Origin: Tupaia tana
Lineage: Eukaryota > Chordata > Mammalia > Scandentia > Tupaiidae
DNA: 64,000 nucleotides
Reading direction: 5' to 3'
NCBI GenBank assembly: GCA_026018925.1
Contig: JAKSZU010000012.1
Coordinates: 26,711,814-26,775,813 of the forward strand
In this document: positions 11,528-23,050 of the stretch, piece after piece
Layout of the letters: each line of letters begins with the position of its first letter
Position numbering within the stretch: the first letter of the stretch is position 1
The notes under the pieces: model-generated
Database searches by the model: none
Seen by the model: only the letters and a program-made list of their open reading frames with translations
What the model was told of the DNA's origin: nothing
Made by a program: the position numbers and the translations under genes

Positions 11528-11943
11528 ACCCAATATTTTTAATAAAATCTTGTTAAATATTCTAATGCTTGGTTCCTACTCATCTGAATATTCTACATCT
11601 CATTGATTAATGATAGTCCCCTGTACTATGGCACAGGCAGAGATCACCTTGTGCTGAAACTAGTGGCAGTATGACCTTAAGAAGTCTTTGAAATGTATAG
11701 TTTTTACTCAGTGCTACCATTTCTTTTCTTAGTTTTGCAACTCAAAGTTATACCTCAATTTTATTGCCACCTATAGATTTGCCATACACTAATCTTGATT
11801 TTTCTCTCTGCAGTTCTAATTTAGGATTTTCTGATTCTCCTGGCTGTGTTTTCCCTGTTGTATGGGCTGCTGAAGAATCAGGATCCTTGCTCACTGTGAC
11901 ATCAACTAGGCCAAACTTTCCCCTTCATTGACCTTTCTGAATC

Positions 11944-12036
11944 ACCCAAGAACTTGAAATAAAAGTCTTTGATTTCTTTCTTTTCCCTTTACCCAAGAAC
12001 TTGAAATAAAAGTCTTTGATTTCTCTCTTTTCCCTT
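11944..12036 (+). repeat. 47-base tandem duplication
   Basis: ACCCAAGAACTTGAAATAAA and the next 27 bases occur twice in a row (11944-11990, 11991-12036), with one substitution. Confidence 0.9.
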
Positions 12037-12315
12037 CTAATTTCACATGTAGTTATGAATACAGGAATAGTCTTTGAAACAAAGTTTCCTGTTCTTTGAT
12101 ATGGGAATAATTCTAGTTTCTTCAGGGGAAAGAGACAATTTAATAGAGCCCTTACTTGAAATAACCCCCAAACAGTAGGTACTCAAATTGTTATGACTGT
12201 ACTTCATCACAAGCAGAACCCTACTCCCCAAGTCAATCTGCAGTGTCCTTCAGCAATAGCTCGGGGCCTTCTCTAGCTCTCCTCTCGTCTTACACTTTCT
12301 CCTGAGAACTGATAC

Positions 12316-12583
12316 TTTTTTTTTTTTTTGGAGAGGTTTTTCGCTATAGGGCGCGTGTGCTTGCCAGACAGACAGAGAGAGACATAGAGACAGAAAACGA
12401 GAAATCATCCCCCAGGGGGGATGGTCACGCCACAATCCCTTCTCCTCCATTCTCCTCTCTGGATCTTGGGCACGCACGTACACGTGCCCGGTGTGAGTTT
12501 TAAGCCACCGGGTCCGGGACGCGAACCGCGGTCGACTACGTGGGAGTCCAGCGACATAGCCATTACGCTAACTGCTGGTTCCC
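12316..12583 (-). mobile_element. tRNA-derived SINE, young
   Basis: CpG-rich copy keeping GCGAACCGCGGTCGACTACG. Flanks GAGAACTGATACTTT and GAGGACTGATACTTT are target duplications with one change. Confidence 0.88.
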
Positions 12584-13204
12584 GAGGACTGATACTTTTT
12601 TTGATCTGGCACTGTTTCTGCTAGCAGCCCCTCACCATCAACCTAATAGCTGATCTTAATTGTATTCTTAACAGACAAACATCTCCTAGCCTCCCCTGGA
12701 GAGCATCCCCATATCTTCAGCTGGGAGGTTGATTCAGGCCAGAATTGTCAGGGCAGTTATTTCATTTTCCATTGCTAAGTTACTCCTATCTTCAGAATTT
12801 ACACCAAATGATTACAAATCTAGATGCCTAAAGTCTTCTTATGACAGTTCTTGATTCTGATGTACTGTAACAGCTTATGACCCACTTTGGTTGTCAGGGA
12901 TAATGCCAACAGGTTCTTTCAACATCCTTGACCTGCATTCACTTCAGTGAATTATAAATTCTGTGTCATTTATGACCTCTGGTTTTCCAAATTCAGAAAA
13001 AGTGATGACTAAGCAATCACACTGGGATGAGGAATGCTCTTCACAAAATTGAGCACAGACTTATTGGTCAGGACCCATGTTTTCTAATAAACCACTTACA
13101 GCTAAAGTTTCCTTTTTCTCTACCAGGACTATCTCAACTTGTACCCGGAAAAGAATTTCATTCTATACTTTCCCTGACATTAACAGAGATCAAGTGATTT
13201 CTGT
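12584..13204. other. Unassigned intergenic sequence
   Basis: Nothing recognised. Confidence 0.5.
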
Positions 13205-13400
13205 TTAATAGCAGCTTATATGTGCAAAGCGCTTGATGTGTTTCAGCTATGGCTTAGGTTTCTCTCATTAGTCTATTCACCTACTTTATGCAAACATGAA
13301 ATTGTTCAAACCAAAAACTATAACCTGTGTTTTGTAAATGGGAATGAAGAGAAGATAAATATGTCATGGGTGAAAGACCGGGTTAGGAGAGGAAGCAAAC
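13205..13400 (-). mobile_element. MIR SINE remnant
   Basis: On the plus strand CTTATATGTGCAAAGCGCTTG, then TTGTAAATGGGAATGAAGAG, reads as a MIR tail-to-core in reverse. Old. Confidence 0.45.
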
Positions 13401-13970
13401 ACATTTCATAATAGCAAGCTATTTATGTTTATTTTATTTCTCTGGCTGCTTTCCAATTGTCACACTTGAGGGATCTGTCTGGAGAGAGCCATTGTTCTTT
13501 CTATAGACTTGACAGTGCTCATTTATATAAATAATAAAAGTTCTTAGAAATATTTGGCAATTGTCATTAAGTTGTCATGAGCTTTATGGGCCTTTTCTTC
13601 TTAAATTCTCACTCATATTTACCATTCCATCTGGATGTTTTGAATGAAATGTGTAGGTCTTAGAGAAGAGAAAAATAAATTTAAAATAACTGTAACTGAC
13701 AATGGTTATCAAAATCAAAATTAAACTATGAATGTATTGTAATTAATTATAGTTTGAAATGAAAGTTGTGGCAGTTCACAGTTATGTTATTCTGGGCTCA
13801 CTTCAATTTCTATTGATTTTTTTTTCTTAAGTATGGCATAAAAGCAATTATGTTTCTTTGCATGTCTTTTAAGTCTTTTTGTTCAAGGCTGAGCTTTATA
13901 AATAATGTGTTGCGCATTTGCAAGTTATATTATTTTTTAAGAGTGCTCTTACTATTTCTTTTTTTATTTC
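13401..13970. other. Unassigned AT-rich intergenic sequence
   Basis: Nothing recognised. Confidence 0.5.
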
Positions 13971-14216
13971 CTTTTTTTTTTTTTTTTTTAATTTGTCAGA
14001 GGTGGCGTGCACTTGGCAGAGATAGAGGGAGAAGAAAAGTGACAGAGCACACCCTATAGGGCACTGTCATGCCATAATCCCTTCTCCTCCATTTCTCCCT
14101 GCATTTGATATTTGGGGCATGCATGCACACATATCCAGCGTGTTTCTTAAGAGACTCGAACCATGCAGTCAGCCAAGTGGGATCCAGTACTTGTAACCAC
14201 CAGGCCATGAACCTGC
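13971..14216 (-). mobile_element. Older tRNA-derived SINE
   Basis: Poly-T, AATTTGTCAGAGGTGGCGTGCAC, GCATGCATGCACACATATCC and a tRNA-like head. Confidence 0.7.
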
Positions 14217-14599
14217 CTAAGCAAGCTATTTCTAAGTTGAATTTTAAGATTGAAAAGATCATGGGTTCCCTTCTTCATTTGTTGACTTCCAGGATCATTC
14301 AGTCCTTCTGTACTCTCCTTAAAATGGCTGAGGCTGAGTGGCAACAAAGTATATTTTACATATTTCTGACAGCTGTCTTCCTAGTAAGCACTGTCAGTGG
14401 GAAGCATTTTGAGAAATCAGAAGTAGAAAGGAAAAGAGCAGTTTTTCATTTTATGCTCCATCAATTTTGCTGAATGTAAGTCATCTGTGATTGCTACAGT
14501 GAAATGAGGACGTTTGAGCACTTGAATCCCCAGGGCAGCTGTAACTTAGGATAGGATAAAATTGGAACTATAGAAATATTTTATTGTGTAAATGATGTT

Positions 14600-15730
14600 G
14601 GGAAAACTGAATAAGACATGAAGAAAAATAAAATTTGACCCTTATACTATCTACAAAAATGAACTTAAAATATAATAAAAACTTTAAGACTTGAAAAGTA
14701 TGAAGCTGTTAGAAGAAAGCACACAGAGAAAGCTCCACAATATTGGTGTGGGAAAATGACTTTTTGAATATGAACCAAAAAGTATAGGCAACACAAGCAA
14801 AAATAAACAGATGGGAAACGGAAATTAGTGTAGAGATAAACTACAGAATGGAGAAAAGTTTGTAAATCCTGCATCTGATTGTATGCAAAATATATAAGGA
14901 ATTCAAATGACCCAATAGCAAGAAAATAAATGACCTGATGTAAAAATGTGCAAAAGAACAAAGTAGACATTTTTTTTTCAAAAGAAGACAAACAAGTGGT
15001 CAGTGGATATATTAAAAAATGCTCATAATCACTAATCATCAGGAAAATGCCAATCAAACTCTAAGTGAGATATCACTTCACATCTGTAAGAATGACCATT
15101 ATCAAAAACACAAGCAATGACAAGATGGCAAATGTGAAACAAAAGGGAACTTTTGTTCATTGTGGGTGGTAGGAATGTGAATTAGCACACCCACTATGAA
15201 AACCAGTATGGCAGTTTCTCACAATATTAAAAATAGAATTGCCATGTGATCCAACATTCCCATTGGGTATATCCAAACAAATGAATGGGGTACATTCAAA
15301 GAAACGAAATCAGTATGTTATAAAAATATTTACCCTCCCATGTTTATAGCGGAATAATTTCAAATAGCTAAGATAAGCAATGAACTTAAGTGTTCATCAA
15401 CAGATAAATAGGTAAAGAAATCGTATATGCAGAATGGAATGGTAGTAAGTCAAAGATAAAGGAAGTTCTGTCATTTGTAGCAAAATGGATAAACTCGGAG
15501 GACATTACATTAAATGAAAGAAGCCAGGAACAGAACGACAAGTAACTTCATTTATATGAGGAATCCAAACAAACTGATCTCTTAGCAGCAGAGAAAAGGT
15601 GATTACCAGGGAGCAGGGTTCTTGGGAGGACTAGGGGTTGAGAAAATGCTTGTCAAAGAATACAAAATTTCAGTTATATAATCAGTTATATGGAAGGAAT
15701 GAGTTCAAGAGATCTTGAACTTGTTGACTG
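14600..15730 (+). mobile_element. L1 3' end (ORF2 remnant and 3' UTR)
   Basis: Recognised from the usual L1 order: the TGATCCAACA-type site with GGGTATATCCAAA, the CATCAACAGATAAATA stretch, GGACATTACATTAAATGAAAGAAGCCAG, TATATGAGGAATCC and a GATTACCAGGGAGCAGGG part. It has many stops and no open ORF2. Confidence 0.78.
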
Positions 15731-15732
15731 TA

Positions 15733-15986
15733 TTGGATCACTGGAAAAGTCATGATGTGTTTTTCTATGCAAAAATGCATCATGACATGGGCCAGCAGAG
15801 GTGTAGTGGTTAAGGATGCTGGACTCCTACATGGCTGACCGCAATTTGAGTTCTGGACCTGGTGACTTGCTTTCTCGCTTTCTGTCTCTCTCCCTCTCTC
15901 TGTCCCTCTCTGGTCAAATTAAAATAAATAAAGTTAAATAAAAATAATTCTTTTAAAAATGTATAATGACATTTCTGATGACCTAA
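15733..15986. mobile_element. Palindromic mariner-like MITE, copy 2, split by a SINE
   Basis: The left part is 15733-15788 and the right part ends CCTAA at 15986. A plus-strand SINE occupies 15789-15965, flanked by ATGACAT on both sides (15782-15788 and 15966-15972). Removing the SINE restores the inverted repeat. Confidence 0.7.
15789..15965 (+). mobile_element. Short-form tRNA-derived SINE inside a MITE
   Basis: GGGCCAGCAGAGGTGTAGTGG head, directly followed by a TTTCTGTCTCTCTCC pyrimidine part and an AAAATAAATAAA tail. Perfect 7-base target duplication ATGACAT. Confidence 0.8.
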
Positions 15987-16134
15987 TGTATGTAGACTTG
16001 AAAAGAATAGATGTAAAATATTTTTATCACAAAAATAATAATTGAGGTGATGCATGTGTTAATTCGCTATATTTTGTCATTCCTCACTATCTATATACTT
16101 CAAAACATAACGTAGTATATGATAAATATATTCT

Positions 16135-16385
16135 TTTTTTTTTTCCAATATAGGGCACATGCCCTCACTGGGGTGGGGTAAGGAGAGTGAAAATGAAAAA
16201 GCAGCACCCCAACCTCATAGAGGATGGCCACCCCACAATCACTTCTCCATTTCTCCTGTTGGGATTTTGGGCTTGCACACGCACATGCCCAGTGTGTTTT
16301 CCAAGCTATCGGGTCTGGGGCTGGTATCACACAGTTGGCCATGTGGGATCCAGCTGCTTTAGCCACCACACCATCAGCTTGCCCA
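16135..16385 (-). mobile_element. Older tRNA-derived SINE
   Basis: TATAGGGCACATGCCCTCACTGG, GATTTTGGGCTTGCACACGCAC and a minus-strand tRNA-like head. Confidence 0.72.
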
Positions 16386-16689
16386 ATATATACAATTAAA
16401 AAAATAAATAAATAATTAAAAAGAATAATATTATATTGTGAGGAATAATGGTAAAGTCATTACTAAATTCAAAGACTATTACATGATGATTTTAACTTTC
16501 CATATTATTAGAGTAGTTTATTACTGATAATATTATTATGGAATTAGAGTTCTAATAAATCTATAGAGACAAATATATAGTCACTTTGAGCTTAGAAACA
16601 TTTTTGTAAAATATCATTTTTCAAGTAAGAAAATAGTGTATAAATATGTATACATAAGTAGTAATAAGCATTTACTTTGATATTTTATT

Positions 16690-16950
16690 ATTTTTAAAAG
16701 TTTGTTTTATTCAAGATAGCATGCATGCACGCAGTAGAAGCAGAAAGAGAGAGACAGAGAGAAGCAGCATTGGAAGGGTCTCATCAAGCAGTTATCTCTT
16801 CTCTCAGCCCACTAGCTTGGTAGAATCCTGGGCACCCTGGGACAGCCCCAGCATGTTTTTAGACTGACCTGAACATCCTAGCCCCTGATCAGACACATAG
16901 CATTTAGCATTGCATTTCAGCCTGCTACCAATTATATCACCAGGCTGGGC
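16690..16950 (-). mobile_element. Possible ancient relative of the SINE
   Basis: Poly-T-like start, GCATGCATGCACGCAGTAGAAGCAGAAAGAGAGAG and later CCAGCATGTTTTTAGACTG keep only the order of the older SINE. Confidence 0.35.
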
Positions 16951-17106
16951 AAAATTTATTTTACCATTTGAGTCAGTTCAGAATGTACAGTCAGTTGATT
17001 ACACTAAACTAAGTAAATAAAAACTACTTTATAGTTTTAAGCAGGCTATGAAAATAAGCTTTAGTGCACTCCTCATTTTGAATGTCTGTGGCCCATCCTC
17101 TGTGTC

Positions 17107-18054
17107 TCATTGTATCTTTCCCAGTGAAATCACCTTGAGAATGGCCCTTCGGATCTGCTGGGTCTTGATGCTGTAGATTACAGAGTTCATCAGGGGTGGG
17201 AAGAGCACAGAGACAGTCCCCATGAGGATGTGCACCAGGGGTGAGGTGTGGCGCCCAAATCTGTGCACAATGGACAGGCCCAGCACAGGCACATAGAAGC
17301 AGAGCACGGCCAAGATATGGGAGACACAGGTGTTAAGGGCCTTGAGTCGCTCCCCTGCAGAGGCGATGGCCAGCACGGTGCGGAGGATGACAGTGTAGGA
17401 GAGCAGGATAAAGAGGACATCAGAGCCCATGGCCAGCATGATGATGCACAGCCCATAGAGTCTGTTGAAGCGTGTGTCAGAGCAGGCCAGGCGGATCATG
17501 TCCTGGTGAAGACAGTAAGCGTGGGAGAGTGCCCCAGGACGGCAGTAGTCAAACTTCAATAGGTTCAAGGAGGGAGCAGCTGTGATGACAGCACTCCGCA
17601 TGCCCAGCACAACCCCAACCAATGCCACACGAGGACCCGTGAGCACAGCTGCATAGCGCAGTGGGAAACGGATGGCCACCAGGTGGTCCAGAGCCATCGC
17701 AAAGAGCACGGCTGACTCCATGAAGGAGAAAGAGTGGAGGAAGTGCTGCTGCAGAACACAGGGCACCAGGCCCACAGCCCGGGCATCAAACCACAGCACA
17801 CCCAACACCGAGGGCAGTGTGGACATGCACAAGCCCAAGTCAGTCACAGCCAGGATGGCCAGGAAGTAGTACATGGGCTGGTGGAGGGAAGAGTCTGTTC
17901 ATACCAGATGCAAGATAGTGGCATTGCCCACGAGGGCCACAAGGTATCCTATGAAAATAGGCAGTGATATCCAATGGTGAGCCCACTCCAGGCCTGGGAA
18001 CCCTGTCAGCAGGAATGCAGAGAAACTCAAGTTGGAGCTCAGAGCAGTTGGCAT
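17107..18054 (-). pseudogene. OR51-type olfactory receptor pseudogene (in-frame TGA)
   Basis: Reading from the ATG at 18054 gives 315 codons aligned end to end with an OR51 receptor: an N-terminal sequon, [11 protein letters not shown] at 43-44, SYCLH-like AYCLH, KALNTCVSH and a KTQQIRR tail. Codon 52, at the TM1/ICL1 border, is TGA (bases 17901-17899), just before TDSSLHQPMYYF. No frameshift is visible. Two further core positions are damaged: the TM3 DR(Y/F) motif reads D123-H-L, and the TM7 NPxxY motif reads N-S-V-I-Y. These point to relaxed constraint and not a simple sequencing error. A downstream ATG (codon 61) would give 255 residues lacking TM1, not expected to work. A population polymorphism between a stop and an intact allele is possible, since segregating olfactory pseudogenes are known. 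Confidence 0.88.
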
Positions 18055-18767
18055 CCTCACGAGGTCTATTCTGTCTATAAAGGGGACAATGTGCTTGAAG
18101 GTTAATATTTAGGTCAGGAGGTGTGAGCCCTCCCATTACCACTGGGTACCAGTCCCCTGCTGACCTGGCCTCTCAGCACTGCCTGGGCTTGAAGACCTGC
18201 TAACTAGACTGCCCTCCCAAACAACCTAAACCATTTTCCTTTGTCTCCACTATTTTTCTTATTTCATTTTAATTCATTTAACTCAATGACAGTAAGCCTC
18301 AACAAAGATTTTTCTTACATCTGTCCTTGATCAGCTAGTATAAGATAGGCTTGGTTTGCATAGCTCTCATAAATATCTGTGTAGCTTAACCTTAGAAGGT
18401 TCAAATCCTCACAAATACTACTAGTCTAAGTTTTCTTCTTTGTATGGCATTGCCTCTTGAAACTTTTTCTTTTCTGTAGAAAAAGTTATCTTTGATTTTT
18501 CCGAGTAATTTGGGGATGTCTGTTGAGAGTTTCCTCATCCAATCTGCTCCTGGCCTTATCAGTATCATGTGATTCTATCACACGTCCACATGATGAAGAA
18601 GGGCTATTTTGTGTCTTTCCAATCACCTCTCTGCTCAGACACATGACTCTCACTATCCAGTTTTTCAGGCCTCAGGTTATTCTCAGGCCCTTGGAAATTT
18701 AATTGTCTCATCGTTTCCTCATAGAGTCTTACTAAATAATTTGACTTACGTAGCCTGTGTTTATTTA
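18055..18767. other. Sequence upstream of the OR51 pseudogene
   Basis: A possible minus-strand acceptor (pyrimidines then TATAG) lies near 18076. Nothing else recognised. Confidence 0.4.
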
Positions 18768-19045
18768 TTTATTTATTTAATTTAGTTTTTTGAGAGATTT
18801 TTGCTATAGGGCACTTGTGCTTGACAGAGACTCAGAGAGAGAGGGAAACAGAGACAGAGAAAGCAAGAAATTACTCCCCAGGGGGAATGGCCACACCGCA
18901 ATCTCTTCTCCATTCTCCTCTTGGGATGTTGGGCTTGTATACACATGAGCTAGGCATAAGTTTCAAGCCACTGGGTCTGGGAGTTGAACTGTGGACAGCC
19001 ATGTAGGAGTCCAGCACCTTAATCTCTACACCACCTGCTGACCTT
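18768..19045 (-). mobile_element. tRNA-derived SINE with (TTTA)n tail
   Basis: GAGAGATTTTTGCTATAGGGCACTTG, body, and CCACCTGCTGACC end. Confidence 0.82.
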
Positions 19046-19182
19046 TATAGTCTGTGTTTTTAAAGCTATTACTTTTACTATAATTCGAAGATGTTTTTCT
19101 CTTAAAATATAATTTCCAAGTGTACGGATATGCCAAACTTCCTTTTCTCTTTCTTCTTTCGGGCTTATTTATTGATATGCCT

Positions 19183-19722
19183 TGGGTAAGCTTGTGGTAT
19201 AGTGATTAGGTTCCTAGATTCCACATGGCCAACTGCGTTTTTCAGGTTGCAGACCTGGTGGCTTGAAAACAAGCTGGATGGGACCAGCAGTTGGCATAAT
19301 GGCTATGTCACTGGACTCTCATGTAGTCAACCATGGTTTGAGGCCCTGACCTGGTGGCTTAATCTCACACCGGACATGTGTGTGTGTGTGCCCAAGATCC
19401 CGAGAGAAGAATGGAGGAGAAGGGAATGCAGCGTGGCCATCCCCCAGGGGGGTTATTTCTTGCCTTCTATCTCTCTTATCTCTCTCTGTCTTTCTTGAGA
19501 GCACATGTGCCCTATAGCAAAAAACTCTCCAAAAAGAAAAAAAAAAAAACAAAAACTGGACGTAGCTATGTGTGTGCAAGCCCAAAATATTGAGAAGGGA
19601 ATGAGTTGAAGAGATTGTGGAACAGCCATTCCCCTGAGGGGGTGCTTTCTCCTTTTTTTATATTTCTTGCTCTGTCTCCCTACAGCAAGTGCACATGTCT
19701 ACAGTAAAATTAAAAAAAAAAA
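19183..19722 (+). mobile_element. Older SINE split by a younger SINE
   Basis: The head part 19183-19280 and body part about 19557-19722 (CAAGCCCAAAATATTGAGAAGG onward) belong to one plus-strand copy. Confidence 0.65.
19281..19545 (+). mobile_element. Younger nested tRNA-derived SINE
   Basis: GGGACCAGCAGTTGGCATAATGG to CCCTATAGCAAAAAACTCTCC and tail. Flanks AAAACAAGCTGGA and AAAACAAAAACTGGA resemble each other. Confidence 0.83.
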
Positions 19723-19964
19723 AAGATATGATTCTTTCCAAATCAAGCTGGAGACCTGACACAGGTTAGGCAACTTTAATAAATCAGATAAACTTATTAG
19801 ACCTTATATAGGTGTAGAGGGAAATACATATCAATGAGTGTACCTCAGAACAGCAGCAACAGTAAAAAAGCCTATTTTTTCTTAGAATTAGTTTATTAAT
19901 ATTATAAATGGGCACCTGGGAAGATGATCACAAGACAGGCCTCACTATCCTCCATCTTTGTTTG

Positions 19965-20110
19965 ACATATTTGCTTCTACATCTTCATCAGGAAAATAAG
20001 GGTACAAATATTTCCTAATCAAATAATGGGTATGAGTTTTATTTAATACAGTATGCATACAGAATGAAGAACAGAGTCTAGAGTATAACATACAGTAAAA
20101 ATATTTGTTA
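19965..20110 (+). mobile_element. MIR SINE fragment
   Basis: ACATCTTCATCAGGAAAATAAGGGTACAAATA, GAGTTTTATTTAATACAGTATGCA and a TAGAGTATAACATACAGTAAAA tail fit the MIR 3' half. Confidence 0.45.
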
Positions 20111-20239
20111 TCATTTATCCTAAATAGAAAACTATGTAATTCTGTGTTATATTTTCCTACAGTTTCTACTCTTTACTCTTCCTATTATACAAAACTCCTC
20201 TATATCCTCTTTAATACTTCTGCTTTAAATCTTGGCAGA

Positions 20240-21010
20240 TAGTGTCACATATCTCTGAAGGATTGGGGATCTACTAGAGATCTACCCATGCTCTAGTGAG
20301 GGATTGGAAAACAGTGAAAAAGGAGGATACTAAGGAACAGATTACAGAGTATACCGAGTACCAGAAAGTAGAGCTGATGGGCAGACAGGGATGAGGCTGT
20401 GGACAGAGGAGTTGTAATGAGGGCCAGATGGGCAGGGAGAGAGACAGCAACAGAGAACGCTAAGGGCTAATAGTGACAAAAGTCTTGGTTCAAGAATTGG
20501 GGGAGGCTGGAAGACAATGAGAAAGTAGAAGAATGGAGCAGCAATGGAAGCCGATGAGGGGAATTTGGACAGAAAAGGGGAAGCGGGTTTAGAGGACACA
20601 CTGTTGTGTAACTTGAAGAAAGAAACTGAAGTGCAGAGGATGAGAGGATGGGGGCAAAGAGGGCATGGAGCAATGGCCTGAAGAGTCGGGAAACTACTCT
20701 CAGAGACAGGGTGGTAGAAAGATCAAGAAGAGGGAGACTGAAGGCAGAGAGATGTGTAGAGAAAACTGGTGAGGGAGTGAGGAGACTGGGGAGCAGTGAA
20801 GAGAGAAGTCAGGAAGTAAATGGAGAGGGAGCTGAGAGACCTAGACACAGTGGAAGCCAAATCAAAGAGAAGGGTTTGAGGAGAAGAGAAAGTCTCTTGT
20901 GAGACAGCAGGAGGACTAGGTGATAGAGAGGTTGGTCCAGGAGATGTGGTTGGACACTGAGGCAGGATGAAAGAGAAGCCTGAGCCACAAATGGTGGGCG
21001 GGGGCCCAAG
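20240..21010. other. Purine-rich stretch, no gene supported
   Basis: The plus strand is dominated by GA-rich words (GAGAGA, GAAGAG, GGAGA) for several hundred bases. The long minus-strand frames here are serine/proline/leucine-rich by composition only. Confidence 0.5.
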
Positions 21011-21149
21011 AGGGCTTAATAGACTAGTGTCCTGGAGAGAGTGGATAGGGTTCACCCACAGTCTTCTCATCTCAGGACACCACATAGTGAAGAACTGCTC
21101 CAGGGCAAAGGCCTCAGGGCACAGTTTCATAGGCAAAACTGTGGTCTGG

Positions 21150-21400
21150 AAGACAAGTGGCTCAGGAATCAGATCTGCATTTGAATTTTTAAAAATTTAT
21201 TATTATTATTATTATTTAACATTTAACTCCAACATATGTTACTTCTATGACTGCTCAAGTGACTTGTTTGGACTTGGTTTCCTCATCAGAAATAAATAAA
21301 ACAATTATTAGATCTATTTTGTAGGTTAAAAAGCTATTTATATGCAACTCTAAACATGGTGCAGTTCAAACTATATATTCAATGGATGCAGACTATTATT
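21150..21400 (+). mobile_element. MIR SINE remnant with (TTA)n insertion
   Basis: TGGCTCAGGAATCAGATCTGCATTTGAA, then after a (TTA)n run TTACTTCTATGACTGCTCAAGTGACTTG and TGGTTTCCTCATCAGAAA follow the MIR order. Confidence 0.55.
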
Positions 21401-21639
21401 TGTGACTTCCAATATTACCTTGTCTTTAAAACATTCCCATCATATTTGTCTACCACTTGCCAGATATGGCTCTTCCCTTAATGTTTGCAGTGCAATCTAA
21501 GGAAAAGTCAGTGATCTGATGACAATGAAGAGTATGAATTCAGGGTTGGGAGCCCAGAGCCATTGAGTGGGCCAGACGCATGGCTTTGGTGAAGATCCTG
21601 AATCTCCCTGAACCATAGCTTCTTTCTGTGATAGGATGT

Positions 21640-22260
21640 TTTCACACGTGCCTTGTCTTCTCTTTAGGTAAACTATTGAACTTCATGGGGCACAATAAAA
21701 AGCACTCTAAAATGTTGGAAGCCCCAACCACTGGGGCAGAGTTGAGATTCTGATCTTTGCCTGCCATATCCTCTGTCATCCCACTGCAAAGCAAGTCCAG
21801 AAACAAGGACAGCTCTCTGACCCTCTTCCTAGACAAGAAGATCTGTGAGACAGCACAGACCAGCAGTGCTAACCACAGATTGGCCATGCTCCTGAAAGCT
21901 GCCCTATCCATATACCTTCTTATAGACCTGCTAGATAAGAGATATCACAGAGGCCAGTGGGTTGGCTCCTTGATCCACAAACCAAAGGACCTTCAACAAC
22001 TTACTAGTCCTTTTTGTCTGTAGATTCTTTACAGATCCCTGCAGCATGTTCCAACTCCTGTGCCAGCCTCTTCTGATAGATTCAGGATGCTGAGCTGTAT
22101 TACCTAGCAGGGCACGTATAAGGCTTCTGACTTTCTCCCTTGGGTCTTGGGCCCTCAGAGGAATCTTCTGAGGTGCATGCAGACCTGACAAAGTCCCAGA
22201 AAAGATATGAATCCTTCTAGGACCTAGACTTTGGGCACCACAGTTATCTTCCATAGGAAC
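21640..22260. other. Unassigned sequence with two minus-strand open frames
   Basis: Minus-strand frames of 107 codons (22254-21931) and 89 codons (21911-21642) lie end to end in different frames, with no repeat signature seen. The second has a hydrophobic MANLWLALLVCAVS stretch. No family recognised. Confidence 0.3.
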
Positions 22261-22904
22261 TTACTGTCCCATGAGTACACCAGATGATCCTTCACCTTCC
22301 CTTCTCATCAACTGCCATCATATGAGAAAATGTATTGGGTGGCCTTCAGTCCTCCTTTCTGTTTTCCTTTCCTTTCCCCAGACAAAACTTCCTTTGCAAT
22401 TGTCGTTCTAACCACGTAGTCATTCACTTTCATTCATTCATCAAATATGAAAATATTTGGCCCAGATATTTGAATGGAAAGATCAATAATTCACAATCTC
22501 TGATTTTGACAAAATCATTATCTTCTATAGGATATTGTTGTGACAACCACTAACTCCTCGGGGAGAGCAAAAACAGACTTCATAGGAGATATAAGTATTT
22601 AGTTGGTCATTACTAATCGCCGCTCTTATATCAGATCCAACATTCCAGGTAGAGGGGGAAACATGTACAAAGAGCTGTCACAAAGCAAGACACAACAAAA
22701 TTATGTAAATATTAATTACCTGAAAACTATGTGCTTTTCAAATACAGTGTCAGCTTCAAAGACCTAACAAAGATTTCTGAATGCAGGAGCGCAGGCCAAG
22801 TGCTGAGAAATAGTTCAGTCTATTTAAAGCAGATACTGTCATCAGCAAGGATAAATGCAGCTGTAATCAATTTTACTTTTTATTTACATTTTTTATTGAA
22901 GCAA

Positions 22905-23050
22905 TTTAGTATAGTTAAAAGCACAAACACTATAGTCAGGTATCACAATTGTCAAATGCTGTTGTAATATTGCGAAATACTTGTCAGCACAGATCTTGAT
23001 TACTAACTCTGCTCTTGAAGAGTTATTGATAAGATTTAAATATTTTCATT
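22905..23050 (+). mobile_element. MIR SINE fragment
   Basis: TAGTATAGTTAAAAGCACAAACACTATAGTCAGGTATC resembles the MIR tRNA-like head. The rest is eroded. Confidence 0.45.

Noticed and set aside
20723..21136. 137-codon minus-strand open frame rich in Ser, Pro and Leu
   Set aside because: Composition follows directly from the purine-rich plus strand; no domain or start context.
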